Of a DNA stretch of 64,000 nucleotides, positions 1 through 11,661 are shown in pieces. The DNA comes from Ochotona curzoniae. Taxonomy: Eukaryota; Chordata; Mammalia; Lagomorpha; Ochotonidae. How positions within the stretch are numbered: position 1 is the stretch's first letter; each line of letters starts with the position of its first letter. The translations under genes were made by a program, and so were the position numbers. The stretch is taken from assembly GCF_017591425.1 (NCBI RefSeq), contig NW_024467120.1, forward strand, positions 6,510,001-6,574,000, read 5' to 3'. The notes below the pieces were generated by a model. That model was not told the DNA's origin and did not search any database. It saw only the letters and a list, made by a program, of their open reading frames with translations.

Positions 1-1078
1 CAAAAATTTGTTCTAACCTAACAAATGAAGCATACTGCTGAGTACAAAACATCAAGTGAAATTATATCCCAGTTAACAACAACAATAACAATTCCTGATA
101 AACTAGGTCATGGTTATCTTTTCTTTGGGAGTAAAAAGCTATGAGAAATGACTAGGTTGGTCCACATGTTTATTAAACTTGGAAATATTCTCAAAGAGTC
201 TAGGCAACACATAAGGCTTCCAGGGGTAGTTCCTTGTCAGACAGAAGTTGCAGTCAACAGCAATGTCACAGAGGTATTTGAGAATAATGGATGACTTGGT
301 CATGCACCAGGTCCTCCCTTTCTGGGCAGCTAAAACCATTTTTTATGGATGCAGATAATGGAATGAGGTGTAGCTATTTCTGTGAGAAATGTAAAATCCA
401 CAGAATATTACTTATGAAGGTCAGAATGTTGCATAATATGTGTTAAACTGATTTCCACTTCATTGCATTCTGAACAATATCCTCTAAAGTTGATGCATGT
501 GGAAGTCCATTAGAACTGAAGTCACAGACCAGAAGTATCTCATGGTGCACGATAAGGTGGGCCATCCTTACTCGGCCTGGCCCCAGACAACTTGTCAACC
601 AATGCTCCCCATCCAGGCTGGTTACATTCTACTTCTGACCAATATGTGTGTCTTCTGTGATTTTCAAAAGACAACTTTGTGCTAATGTTATTTTCCTAGA
701 GAAGAGCTATGTTGGTCTCAAAGCAGATAAAGAATTACAAAGACACTATTTATTCCTGCAGTCAGTAGGTTCATTTTGTTCTGTGTGAGGGTTTTATGGC
801 GGTTGAGCAAGGAATATGCCTAATCTACTTCACGCCTAACTCAGCAACACTTTGCACCAAAGACTTGGGGTAGTTTCCCGTGATGACTACAGGGCTGATT
901 GGAAGCTGTCTCACTGCTACTGTTCAGGATCTCCAGAGAGGACTGAACACACAGGACTAGCCTGGAAAGACCCCAATTCAGCATTCCAAGAACCCTTTCT
1001 TCCGAATGTACACACTTTAAGGAAGTCAAAAATAGTAAGTTGGGGTCTGTTGGTAATTATTTTCTAGTGTCTCTTTGA
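1..1078. other. Unassigned non-coding DNA
   Basis: I see no exon, RNA gene or recognisable repeat here. The short open frames lack domains and splice context. Confidence 0.5.
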
Positions 1079-1079
1079 C

Positions 1080-1262
1080 TTTTCCGCTGGATGATGAGTT
1101 TTTTGAGGACGGAGATCAAGTTGCATTTTTTGCACTTGGCACTGTGAATGAGTGAGTTACAGTATGTCTGAGTGAATCTTGTTTTCAGCTCTGTGCTTTA
1201 CTAACCATTTCGGGCAGGTAACTCAGTTTACCCCTCCCAAAAAACTTCAGTGTCCTAAGAAG
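1080..1262 (+). repeat. Diverged L2 3' end plus MIR-like fragment
   Basis: The stretch 'tttttgaggacggagatcaa' followed by 'gcacttggcactgtgaatga' follows the L2 3'-end pattern (ctccttgagggcagggac ... agcacagtgcctggcac). From about 1185, 'cagctctgtgctttactaac' and 'gcaggtaactcagtt' resemble the central MIR core. Both are heavily diverged, so the call is tentative. Confidence 0.4.
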
Positions 1263-1894
1263 ATGGTACTTTCATTCCTGTGATAACTGCACAGATCAAG
1301 TGGCAGAATATATCTGGAGAAACTTCATGAATGTTTTATTTTTTTAGAGAATACTATCTTGAGATGTCAAGAAAAAAGAGCAAAGGAGACAAAAAGATTA
1401 ATTTTTCAGTCCAACTAAACTGGATCTTTTATTTTCTTAATATTGCAAACCCATGCACATCTACATATGTGGTACTCATTTTCAAATTCAGGAGTTATCT
1501 TAGGAGCTCCCAGATGTCTAGAACTCATAATATAAATATTAAAGTGATATTAAACTATAACAGGGCATGGCATTGCTCTTAATAGCAATCCAAGGTCAAA
1601 TAAATCTTCCTATATTGGAACACACTGAAATTATTCTTTAGGATGATTCCAAAATGAGTTTGGGGACACAAATGTTTGCATAAAACATAATCAGTACTCA
1701 GAAATTGAAAGTAAAATTCTACCACAACTTTGGAATACAGGCTGTAGATAGAATCAGATATTTTCATCTTAAAGCACAACAAAACTGTGCCCTCCTTCGT
1801 TTTGCTTGCTACTTTCATCAAGTTGATGTATGTAGAGCAAAGGGTAAGGCAGTAGCAACCTAGGTTCCAGGCAGATGCATATCTGAATGTCTCT
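1263..1894. other. Unassigned non-coding DNA
   Basis: AT-rich sequence. Reading frames on both strands are short and carry no recognisable motif, and no repeat family was recognised. Confidence 0.45.
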
Positions 1895-1965
1895 TAGCCT
1901 GCCCGGTGCCTTATTAGGCATTGTTCTGAGTAATTCAATTCATCCACATCTCCACATTCTAAGGA
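1895..1965 (+). repeat. MIR SINE fragment
   Basis: 'cggtgccttattaggcattg' followed by 'ttctgagtaattcaattcat' follows the MIR pattern 'tgtgccaggcactgttctaagtactttacattaattcat'. Only the middle of the element is discernible. Confidence 0.45.
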
Positions 1966-3760
1966 GTTAGAAATACATGAGCTATCCTATTTTTTTTCCT
2001 CTTCTGCTTTTTCCACAACAACAAAGTCAAGGTTTTCTTTGTCCCAAGCCCCCTGTCAACCTGCTTTGAGGGTGAGATGAGAGACAGAATTGAGAAGGGA
2101 TGATGGCAAAGCAGCCTCAGTAGTAAGAGGGAAGGGAAAACAAATAGTAGCCAAGCAAAACTGAAAAGGCATGTAAGGAAATGGGCCATTTTCAAATGCA
2201 GCAATGGGCAAAAGAAACAAAACGTAGAACATGAATTAAAAGTCAAGTGGATGGTTTAGAAAATACAGCTGTAGGATCACACAGATTCTGACCATCCAAA
2301 CCAAATTCAATTACATTGTCGGCAGCGCTTTTCTATTTCCGCCACTGAAAGGCTGTTATTAGGTGCGCTCTCTCTTTTTTCACATCTCCAAGTAATGCCT
2401 TCCTAAAAACATTCCAAAAAGTAAACATTAGCTTTAGGCCATTTGATTACTGGTTTCCCAGAACGCTATGTTCTGTTCCTGTTTCTCTCCATATTCCTTT
2501 AATATTAAAAATAGGAAATGACTGAAGGCGGGTGAATGGATCTGCCTTGGAGGCTGTTCCCCCAGCAAGCCTCAAGCATTGTTGAGTACCTCAGTGCTCT
2601 AAAATCCATTTCATCCTTGTTACATGGGCAGCTCTTTGCCAAGCAGAACAACCAGGGCACCCATGACAGCTAAAACACAAAATACATACAGATTGAATGA
2701 GTCTTTTCTCTCAAGCCAGAATTGATTTTATAAAAGTGTTTTTGCTAGGCTCAACAAGCCTTCTGAGCTGTGATGGAATTTTGGTGAGGGTTGCTTGACT
2801 GTTCACACTAAATTAGCATCTGAGTGTGCAGGACTGCCTACCAAAGTGCCTTTGAACAGCAAAGGGAAGCAGGATCCTAAAAAAGAAAAATGCACCTGCA
2901 AGGAAGGCCTGGTCCCAGCACCCAGGAGTGGCCTGAGCAGGTCAGCTCTGAGCTGCTTCTCTTTGATGACCCTCATCCTCACCTCACTCCCTCTTTACCC
3001 TGAGCTGACCCAAGGGAAAATATGGATGAGGGAGCCTTGTCGTGGGAGCCATTCATGGAAGTCTCAAAGGGCAGAGATGCCCAGCACAAAACAGTCTCAC
3101 ATGTTACTTGGCCTGGGGATGGATTCCACAGGAACTGAGTACCAGGTTCAAGACAAGAGTTTCTTTCACGCTCCTCAAAGCAATGTGGAGCAAAGTCATG
3201 TTCCAGTTAGGTTGTTTTTCCCTGTGCCTCAAAAGAAAGTTAAAAGAAAAACATGTGATGGAACACCACAGCCACAGCAGTTCAGCTACCAACCAACCTC
3301 ATTCCAGGATCAAATTGATTTAAACATTCATGCAAGTGATATTTCAGAAAGCCTTAAAACATGTACCATTTCCCATTCTCTCTGGGCCTTGGCAACATTT
3401 ATAAGCACCTTTAGAACAGATTATTTTGTCTTTTCGCTTGGATATGAATATGATTCATGCATTTCTGTCTAGCACTTCTAGTCATGACCAATATCCATGA
3501 ATCTGCCATTTACACCAACATTATGGAGTTCAACCTTCCCTTGGCTTAGCCAGTCAGCAAATATTTATGAGTGCCCCTAGTAGCTAGAGGGTTACGCATA
3601 ACCACATGGAGGATACCTAAGAATCACATACAGGGGCTGTTTTCCAACAATCGTAGAACCAACTTTATAATATTCTGTTTATTTTTGTGAACAGTCCTCG
3701 AATGTCACCGAATCAAGAGAACTTTTCCTAAAGAAAAATTGAGCATAAAACACAAGATCT
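1966..3760. other. Unassigned DNA with one chance-length open frame
   Basis: This holds the longest repeat-free open frame of the window (225 codons, plus strand, 2795-3472). Its translation has no domain, signal peptide or membrane segment I recognise, so it is not called as a gene. Around 2318-2375 there is a small cluster of retained CpGs in a repeat-free context. Confidence 0.4.
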
Positions 3761-3761
3761 T

Positions 3762-3850
3762 ATTTTACTTCTCTGGGCTTTAGTTCCTCCCTAATGTAAA
3801 ATGAGGACAGGGTGAATCTGATAGGCAATTCTATTGTCTAGGTTTAAGGA
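3762..3850 (+). repeat. MIR SINE fragment
   Basis: 'ttctctgggctttagttcct' followed by 'aatgtaaaatgaggacaggg' matches the MIR segment 'cctctctgtgcctcagtttcctcatctgtaaaatggggat'. Confidence 0.5.
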
Positions 3851-5758
3851 ACTAGCAGCAATAAAGCCTTTGTCCAGCAGCGGAGAGGTGCTTTTTGGAC
3901 TCAGCTAGCTTTATCTAATTCACCAGAGAGAAACACGTACGCAGGAATGCAAGATTTATGTCTTTAAGTCCCACGAAGTGCATAGCGACAGAGTGAGTCC
4001 TTAGAATGAAACCAGGAGTTTGGAAACTAAGAACGAATAAGAGTGCAGATCTTTCACTAGGATTAGGGAGGCCTTGGGAAAACTAAAAAAACAATCCCAT
4101 TGTAGCACTTAAACGGAAAAGCAAAATAGGCTTCCTCTTGAATCCATGTGATTTGATATTCATTCCAGCCACCCACTAATGCAACACATTTTCAAATGTT
4201 CTTGGCACCGGTGATTCCTGTCTGAGCCTGTTGCTGTTCTGATTCCCCACTGAGATCTACAAGTGATCAAGAGATCAATAGTCCCAAATGGTGTTTTCAT
4301 AGATTTTCCTCCTGGAGTATGTGAAGCGCTCTTTCGTTGAAGACAGATGGACGCAGTCTGCAGGACCTAGCTTATTCAAGAGAAACTGTCTTTGAAAACT
4401 TTTGACAACCAGCGGGATGCCACGTCTGTTTCTATTTAAATGAGCTCATTATGGTTAATATTTTTGTGACTTCCAACCAGTTGTTCAGTCATTCTTCAAG
4501 TATGATGTTTTAATCAAAAAATGAAACACTTTGACACAGATATTGATAAAAACCACATTTTAGCTCCAACTTTTCTGGAACAATTTTTTTTTTTTGGAGT
4601 AAGTTTTGTTGTTGTTTGTTTTTGAGATAAAGGGGGGGATGGTGCTTATACTATTTCTTTGTTAGAATCGTTGCGGGCAGAAACATCAATGAGCCCCTTA
4701 AAGGACACATGGCCCCTTCTTTCCTCCCAGGGGACTATTTCTGTAATACATCCTTTTCTCATCTGGCTTAGAGGATTTTATTTTATTGACTACTTCAGAA
4801 GAGCTAGTAAATCTAGTCTATCTGGCATTTTATTGATCAAAATAACCTAGTACATGACACTCCTGAGTTTATCAGCAAAATGATAGCTGATACTTACAAT
4901 CATGGCAGACAGAGCGCAGTAGGCCTTATGTCAGAAGTTAGACAGCAACCAAAAAGGTCACAGTGACACCCTCTCGAGGAGGAGAACTTTCTTATAAAGT
5001 ACGGGTCTGGGGCATTTTAATACTGGAAATTAAGGGATCTCTTTAGTTGTTATTAGGAGGCAAAATTTTAAATACTGTACGCTTAATAATAGTAACCTGA
5101 AAGCAGCCCTTTAGGTTAGCAGTTGATGGGGGTATTGCCATGGCAAATGATCTGAATGGAATCTAGGAAGAAAAAGGTGAAGAGTAAGCAGTTGACATGG
5201 CTTTTGTGCTCCAGCAGATAAAGTCACAGCAATGTCAAAATTGTTGTGATATATGCTGCCACTGCTACCGATCCAATCACTCAGCTACCTGGGTTCACAA
5301 CCAGCCTTGGCATCTTAATTCAATTTCACAATAAAAGAAGATAGATTGATGGAGCTATGCAAGTGCCTTGTTCAGCTTTCAGGCAAAATGACCTTCTGGT
5401 GCGGTTTCATCTTGTGTGGATTAAATGGTCAGCAGGTGAAGTTGAAATGTTCAACCCAGACACTCGTTATTTCACAACATGCAGTGGGACCCGGCCTAAT
5501 CCTTTGTCTGTTCCCTACCTAACAGAATTAGAATGACAGCAAAGTACTGCATAATAGGAAATGGAACTTGGGTTATATTTTAATTTTTTAAAAAGTTATT
5601 TGTGATAACATGGAAGTAAACAGTGGGAAAAAAGACAGAAGGGGAAGGGGAAGGAGCATGGGATGAAAACCAATGCTTATAAAACTGTATTATGGAAAAT
5701 AATACATAAGTAAGTAAGCAAGTAAATAAATAAATGAAAAGCAGGGAAAATGGTGCCT
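3851..5758. other. Unassigned non-coding DNA
   Basis: No repeat or exon recognised. The stretch around 4430-4560 is AT-rich with homeodomain-like TAAT cores and could be constrained non-coding sequence. Poly-T runs occur near 4585 and a short purine tract near 5640. Confidence 0.4.
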
Positions 5759-5761
5759 AAA

Positions 5762-6042
5762 TAGGGACTGGTGTGACACAGTGGGTAAAGCTTAAACTTA
5801 CAACACCAGCACTCCCTATGGGCATCAGTCATGTCCCAGCTATTCCACTTCTGATCCAGCTTCCTGCTAATGAGCTGGGGGAAAAAATCCAGTAAAGGAT
5901 GGCCATAGTATTTGGGCCTTGCCATCTACATGAGAAACCCAGATGAAGTTCCTGGCCCAGTCATGGTGAGGGGTAAATTAGCAGAGAGAAAATCTCTCTC
6001 TGTCACACCCACTCTTTCTAACTTTTCAAATAAATAAATACA
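5762..6042 (+). repeat. CSINE (lagomorph tRNA-derived SINE), old copy
   Basis: The head 'gggactggtgtgacacagtg' is a decayed A-box region. The usual body blocks follow in order ('gatccagcttcctgctaat', 'aaaggatggcc', 'gagaaacccagatgaag'), then a (TAAA)n tail ending near 6042. High divergence marks an old subfamily. Confidence 0.85.
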
Positions 6043-6075
6043 TCACTATTTTGAAAGTGATTAAATAAAAACAAT

Positions 6076-6243
6076 AATAGTTATTGAGTGCTTCCTATGT
6101 GTCATGGACCATCTGAATTATTTTATAATTTGTATTAATTTTAACATTTACCTATCCCTAACAATACCTCCACTTTATACATGAGGCAATGCCAGCTTAT
6201 ACAGGCTATGAGATAAGTTGCCCAGGATCACATAGCTAGTAAA
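6076..6243 (+). repeat. MIR SINE, interrupted by a CSINE
   Basis: Nearly the whole MIR core and 3' half is readable: 'ttattgagtgcttcctatgt', 'catgaggcaatgcc', 'ataagttgcccaggatcaca', 'tagctagtaa'. It stops abruptly where the minus-strand CSINE begins, so the SINE probably landed in the MIR. Confidence 0.85.
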
Positions 6244-6247
6244 AGGA

Positions 6248-6534
6248 GAAATGTAGAGAGAAGGCGCTACAGAGAGAAAGATCTTCTGTCTACTGGTTTA
6301 CTCTCCAAGTGGTTGCAATGGCTGGATCTGAGCTAACCTGAAGCCAAGAGCTTTTTCCGGGTCTCCCACATGGGTACAGGGTTCCAACGCTTTGAGCCAA
6401 TCTCTACTGCTTTTCTGAGCCACAGGCAGGGAGCTGAATGCAAAGTGGAGCAGCCGGGACACAAAGCAGTGCCCATATGGGATCCTGGTGGTTGCAAGAC
6501 AAGAATTTAGCCACTAGGCCATCACTCCGGGCCC
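6248..6534 (-). repeat. CSINE, minus strand
   Basis: Read on the minus strand it begins 'gggcccggagtgatggccta', contains 'ggatcccatatgggcac' and 'cccatgtgggagacccgg', and ends in 'agatctttctctctgtagcg'-type sequence. The A-rich tail is nearly lost. Confidence 0.85.
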
Positions 6535-6540
6535 TCTTGT

Positions 6541-6797
6541 TTTTATTTTAAAATTAGTTTGTCTCTGGGAGTAGAGGAGAGGAAACATTCCCATTTACTG
6601 ATCTTTTCCCAATGACTTGGACTGTAACTGAAGCCAGGACTTGGGAATTCAACCCAAGTCTCCCAATTGGGTGGAACAAACTCAATTATTGGTCTACATG
6701 AGCAGGAGGCCACAGCTGAGCAGCAAGCCCAGGCACTCTGAAATAGAACATTGACATCCTAACCAGTATCTTAACCACCGGGGTAAACATTTGTCCC
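6541..6797 (-). repeat. CSINE, minus strand, strongly diverged
   Basis: Landmarks are 'gaagccaggacttgggaatt', 'acccaagtctcccaattggg' and 'catcctaaccagtatcttaa', which match older CSINE copies read on the minus strand. It lies directly between two better-preserved copies. Confidence 0.55.
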
Positions 6798-6810
6798 TGA
6801 GATAGATTTT

Positions 6811-7117
6811 TCAAATTTATTATTTATTTTTATTGAAAAGGCAAATTTACAGAGAGATGGAAGGACACAGAGAGAAAGGTCTTTTATCTGTTGGCTCACT
6901 CCTCAAATGGCCACAACTGCTGGAGCTGAACCAATCCTAAACCAGAAGCTTCTGAGTCGCCCTTGTGGGTGCAACTTTGGCCCATGCTTCACAGCTTGTC
7001 CAGGCCATAATCAGGGAGCTGGATCAGAAGTGAAGTAGGTGGAACATGAACTAGTGCCCATATGAGATGCTGGTGTTTGCAGGCAGAGGATTAGCCAGTT
7101 GAATCACATGTCAGCCC
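6811..7117 (-). repeat. CSINE, minus strand, with target-site duplication
   Basis: A complete minus-strand copy from the T-rich tail ('tttattatttatttttattg') to the head ('atgtcagccc'). Flanking repeats 'tgagatagatttt' (6798-6810) and 'tgagatacatgtt' (7118-7130) match at 11 of 13 positions and define the insertion. Confidence 0.88.
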
Positions 7118-7130
7118 TGAGATACATGTT

Positions 7131-7660
7131 TTATTGCACTAACCATGCCAGTCAAAAGTTACACTAAATTAAACAAAACTTTGTGCAGTGTCCCCTGGTG
7201 TTTCTGCTACCTAGTTTGACCTTGTTATTTAGGCATATTTCTGTAGCTTTGCTCGTCAATATCTTGTGACTCACTACACTGTACTCATGACTCCGGTGAC
7301 CAGGATTTTCACATGTGTTGCAAACACCTGCTTTTAGATTAATCCCTTGACTTCCAGCCATTATTTAACCATGAGTACTCCATATGCTACAAAGCAAAGA
7401 TCACGACTCAGAGAACACAAGGGAAGGGTAGGACCCAATTGCAATTATTGTTTGTTTTCCAGGATGGATACTGAGACTACGTGGCTGGCACCTCTCACTT
7501 CTTGTATCACTTTTTTTTTCCACTTTGCCAATTATTGACCCTGGGAGTGGTAAACACAAAATGTTCTTCCTTGCTGTTCTTAGAGCAAACATACAATCAA
7601 AACACAGGTGTGTTTGAATCACTGGAATCCTTGCCATGGCAACTCTAAGATATTACCCAG
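7131..7660. other. Unassigned non-coding DNA
   Basis: No repeat, exon or RNA gene recognised. The short overlapping frames on both strands have no recognisable content. Confidence 0.4.
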
Positions 7661-7661
7661 G

Positions 7662-7800
7662 CAGGGTCATGTAACCTCACTGTGCCATTGAGAGATGAGG
7701 AACTCCATGGGGAGACACAAAGCATGGAGCATGCGTTTGCAAAGGGCACCTGCACAGGAGAGCGTGTAAAGCAGGTGCTCTAACCACAGCCATTGCATAA
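7662..7800 (+). repeat. Probable MIR SINE, diverged
   Basis: 'tgagagatgaggaactccat' and the ending 'aggtgctctaaccacagcca' follow the MIR 3' half ('acagatgaggaaactgaggc' ... 'gctcttaaccactacgcta'). Confidence 0.45.
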
Positions 7801-8708
7801 GAGGAAGACCTCCCTTTTGGAAAGAACAGCAGTAGTCAGGCCAGCGCAGACTTCGGCAACACCTCTCCTTTTCTATCTGGTGTTACTCAAAGGCCCACAT
7901 AGAAATGGTACCAAGTTGGTGAGGTAGGGACAGGAATAGGAAACCAGCTAGCCTGCAGGTATGGGGCGTCTCCCCAAGTGCTACCTTTACTGAAGTAGCT
8001 GAGTACTGTACATATCTATGTACAAATACATAGATATATTTGTATTGAAGGTGAGCTGTGTCCCCAGCAACAGCGGCTATCCCTTGCTCTCAAGGAGCCC
8101 ATAATCTAACCCAAGGACCAGTCTCATCCAGGTCAGTCAGAAATTAAATTCCAAACAATGGGCCTACCTGGCTGAAATGGGTGTGTGTCAAGCATCCTGG
8201 CAAGACAGACCGTTTGTAGCAGAAAGAGGTCAGAGAAATGTCAAATCCAGGGCCTAGGTTGCCAAATTATCTGCAAAGACAAAACCCCACTGGCAAGGTT
8301 GAGTCTGTCTAGCAGCATAGACCTAACATTGGAGGCTGATCAGAAAACAGACCGAATGTCTTTCACCCTCACCTGTGCCCCAAGGCAGCCAAGGCTCCGT
8401 ACAGCCTTAGCCTAGATTGAGAGGGGTCCCATTGATGCAGCAGAGGCACGGTCAGGAGATGCAGACAGAGCGCTGGGACTTCATGGTAGGATGTACACTT
8501 TTACCTGCATACTGACTCGACCTTCCGTTTATTTCCTACAGATGTTAGGGTAAGTCCACACACTCAGAAAGACCATCCCAGGCATGCTGCATGATGGAAG
8601 AAATGGACAAGCATGATAAAATACCACATGTGTGACTAATAATAACTTAACAGAAAGTTCAGTATCAATAATGCTGAGTACAAATTCTGTCTCTCTCATA
8701 GACACATA
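7801..8708. other. Unassigned DNA with a perfect short palindrome
   Basis: An 11-bp stem lies at 8012-8022 / 8027-8037 with a 4-base loop. Nothing else could be assigned, and the plus-strand frame at 8185-8415 has no recognisable domain. Confidence 0.4.
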
Positions 8709-8711
8709 CAC

Positions 8712-8832
8712 AAGTACTTCAAAAGGTAATGGAAAATGGAATTGAAAGATAAATTTATTTCGGTGCAAAAAAACTGAAATTCATAATTTTTTTTCATAAC
8801 ATGCACTTTCTATGAACTTTGTGAGGACTTCT
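8712..8832 (+). mobile_element. MITE-like DNA element, copy 1
   Basis: A short non-coding element whose ends are imperfect inverted repeats of about 28 bp (left 'agtacttcaaaaggtaatgg'; right end, reversed, 'agtcctcacaaagttcatag'). The middle holds 'aaatttatttcggtgcaaaa'. A second copy with the same ends and middle lies at 41485-41608. Inverted ends plus absence of coding sequence suggest a non-autonomous DNA transposon. The family name is not certain. Confidence 0.6.
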
Positions 8833-8882
8833 CATGCACGGATTTCAAACATTTTGAGCCAAAATAGCTTGCCCTTAAGTAA

Positions 8883-9163
8883 GACCCACCCTTACGATAG
8901 CCTAGCGGCTGAAGTCCTTGCCTTGCATGCACCGGTTCTAGTCCTGGAGGCCGCACTTCCCATTCAGCTCCCTGCTTGTGGCTTGGGAAAGCAGTTGAGG
9001 ATGGCCCAAAACCTTGGGACCCTGCACCTGTATGGGAGACCTGGAAGAGGTTCCAGGCTCCTGGTTTCTGATCGGCTCAGCTCTGGAAAGAAGATCTTCC
9101 TCTCTTTCTCTCATCCTCCCTGCATATATGACTCTCCAATAAAAATAAACAAATCTTTAAAAA
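8883..9163 (+). repeat. CSINE with 20-bp target-site duplication
   Basis: Head 'gatagcctagcggctgaagt', B-box region 'caccggttctagtcctgg', tail '(AATAAAAATAAAC)'. It is flanked by 'aatagcttgcccttaagtaa' (8863-8882) and 'aatagcttacccttaaataa' (9165-9184), matching 18 of 20. About 40 bases normally found between 'ggctcagctc' and 'aagatcttcc' are missing: an internal deletion. Confidence 0.93.
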
Positions 9164-9184
9164 AAATAGCTTACCCTTAAATAA

Positions 9185-11655
9185 TATCCAATAAATGTAA
9201 GGCATCTGATTACTGCTTAGTCCTCTCTATCACAATTAACTTGGAGAGAGCCATGTCTTACCTCTGTCATCTCTTACATTAGGAAATACAAAATCCACCT
9301 AAAGGACATTGCAAGGCCTTGAGTTTTTCTCTGTATACCACAGCTGTGAATTGCTATGCTTATCTGGCCACGACCATGACCTGGAGGGCTGACAATGCAG
9401 ACCCACAGATTAAACTGAGCACTTAAGTTCTCCTGAACACAGGAAACTGGTGCAGGTGCAGCTCAGATCCTATCACAGACAGCTTGGATTTCTCTCCTCA
9501 CCTCAGCTGAACTGTTGCAAAGCTACTTGAAACCTATAGGGTGAAGGCAAGTTCAATACAGAGCTCAGTGGCTGCGAAGAAGAATCTTGGCTCCAAGGTT
9601 CAGCAGGAAGGACTGCAAGAATGGCATAGATGCAAGGTTTGAGTTGCTTTGTTATCAGAATTATTTTCCCCCAAGGTTTGCTTGAGGTCACCCCGTTTCC
9701 TGGCCTTATTCCCTCACGAGATTGGGTGCACTGGCTCTGTCCCAGATGTGCAGGTTGCACCTCCATTCTCTTCCGCTGGAATAACATGCCTGCTCCTTTC
9801 TCCTTCCCCTACAGGGCAACCCTGCTGCCCTCCAGAGCAGACTCTCTATTCTCTCCATTGTGTGCATCAGAAACACTAAGCTGCTTCCCTGCTCAGCGTC
9901 TGAATTAATAAATTGCACGTGTCTGTTTGCAAAGATTTGACAGGTGATGGAGTTGATCATAAATGCAAGGTTGTGTCAGAGCGAACCCGTGTTTTCAGGA
10001 TATAGAAGGCAGATCAGTCCCGAATTGGAGAAGTAAACAGGCGAGTTTGATGAGCTCCGGTTCATGGCAGAGCTTCTTAACACTTCCTGAGGTTCTCATC
10101 AAAGGAACATCTTAACTGGTCCCAGAGGGACCGGTCGAGGGAAGACTCTGACACTGACGCCCACTCTACCTCACCTCACCACTCCCTTCCTTTTGCCTGT
10201 GTCTAAAAATAGCGTGGCAGGTAAGACGGGGCAGTAAGATGTTACCGCGTCCAAAACAAAAAGTCACCATATAAGAAGAGACCATACCTTTAAAAAATTT
10301 AACATCTATTAAATTAAAATCAAGGAAACTGACACAGAATGAAAGAAGATACAGCACCTCTAGCTTATGCCAACTAAAAATAAGAATTATTAATGAAGCT
10401 CAGCTTTCTTCTGCTGTGCACATTAATTATTTATGATAATAATACTCTGCACTGCCATAGTAAAGAATTTTCTTTACCCAGCTTCCCAGAAAACTCTGTC
10501 TTCTTGGGGGTGGGGGCGGGGATGGGGGCGGCGGGGGAGAGCGAAAAGAAACCTCAACATGGTAAGCTCACAAAAGATTGCATTCCTCTCCCTGTATTTA
10601 TGATACTGCAAGATGAATATAGTCTTGGGTTATTAAACTGGAATGAAAAACACATCTTATTAGAACTTACATGGTGATTTTTATTCTCACTAGTTTCATA
10701 TAAACTTAATGATGCAGACTGCATTTTTATGCTCATCTATTTTAAAATGGTGCCTGGAGCAAAAAAAGCTTCCATTAATGCCAGTTTGGTATTTCAAATA
10801 CAATTTGATGTAATTTACTTCAAATATATGTGAACAGAGAAGGATAATGCCAAATGCATTTTCTGGATATAAATGTGGGTTAGCTTGTGGCAATGATTTG
10901 TCAAATCTAAGTTTTTGGGTTTTTTTTTTTTAAATAAAAAAAAAAAGGGAAAAGAGATTTCTTTTAGCTGGAAACGCCAAAAAAGAAGCAAGTGGATCTC
11001 CAGTACTTTGGGGGAGGGCAAAAGGACAAAACAGTGAATTATTAGAACAGACTAGCTTTAATTTTATTCTTGGTTTTAATATTTATCAACCACAAATGAA
11101 TAATAATGCATCTTCTCCAGCGATATGCTGAATTATCTAAACTCATTGTCTTCTTATGTTCATGCACTGACGCTTTACATTCATGAGAATGTCAGCATAA
11201 AACCATGCAGTTTAGATTTGGTATACTTTAAGCTTGGAAGGTATACATGAAATACATGCTTAGGTTTCCCAATCTTTACAATTTCTTTCAATGATTTTTT
11301 TTTAAAAGACAACCTTATTTAAAAATATATATTAGCTTACGGTCGCTCCCAGAAATAAATCTAATTTTCATGCGTGAGTCTCAGAAGGGGAATTTAGGGG
11401 TCACCGTCTTCTTTCTTTTTGATGCTGGGTCTGGTTCTGTGTTGTAAGTGGCTGGCCTGAATTATGTTGGAAATAGTCACAAAAGCATCAGTGGTTGTCC
11501 AAGTCTCCCCCTCGACAGCAGTATTCCCTAGAAGGATTTCCGTGCTCTTGTTCATTTAAAGAACCAGGTCTTATTGTGGAGTCCTCAAAAACAAATAGCA
11601 GCTGTGGCCATTTCATCATTACTGGGATGCCTCATATATGAATTTGGTTTTTAAA
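9185..11655. other. CSINE-free AT-rich block, candidate conserved non-coding sequence
   Basis: No transposon or exon is recognisable. Around 10380-10470 and 10580-11260 the sequence is rich in TAAT/ATTA cores and lacks the decay typical of neutral repeat-derived DNA, and flanking CSINEs stop on either side. A poly-T/poly-A stretch lies at 10920-10947 and a G-rich run at 10505-10540. Constraint is inferred, not measured. Confidence 0.35.
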
Positions 11656-11661
11656 AATCTA

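Noticed and set aside
10501..10540. G-rich run as a CpG island or promoter
   Set aside because: Only about 40 bases, mostly Gs with few CpGs, in AT-rich surroundings. At best a G-quadruplex-prone tract.
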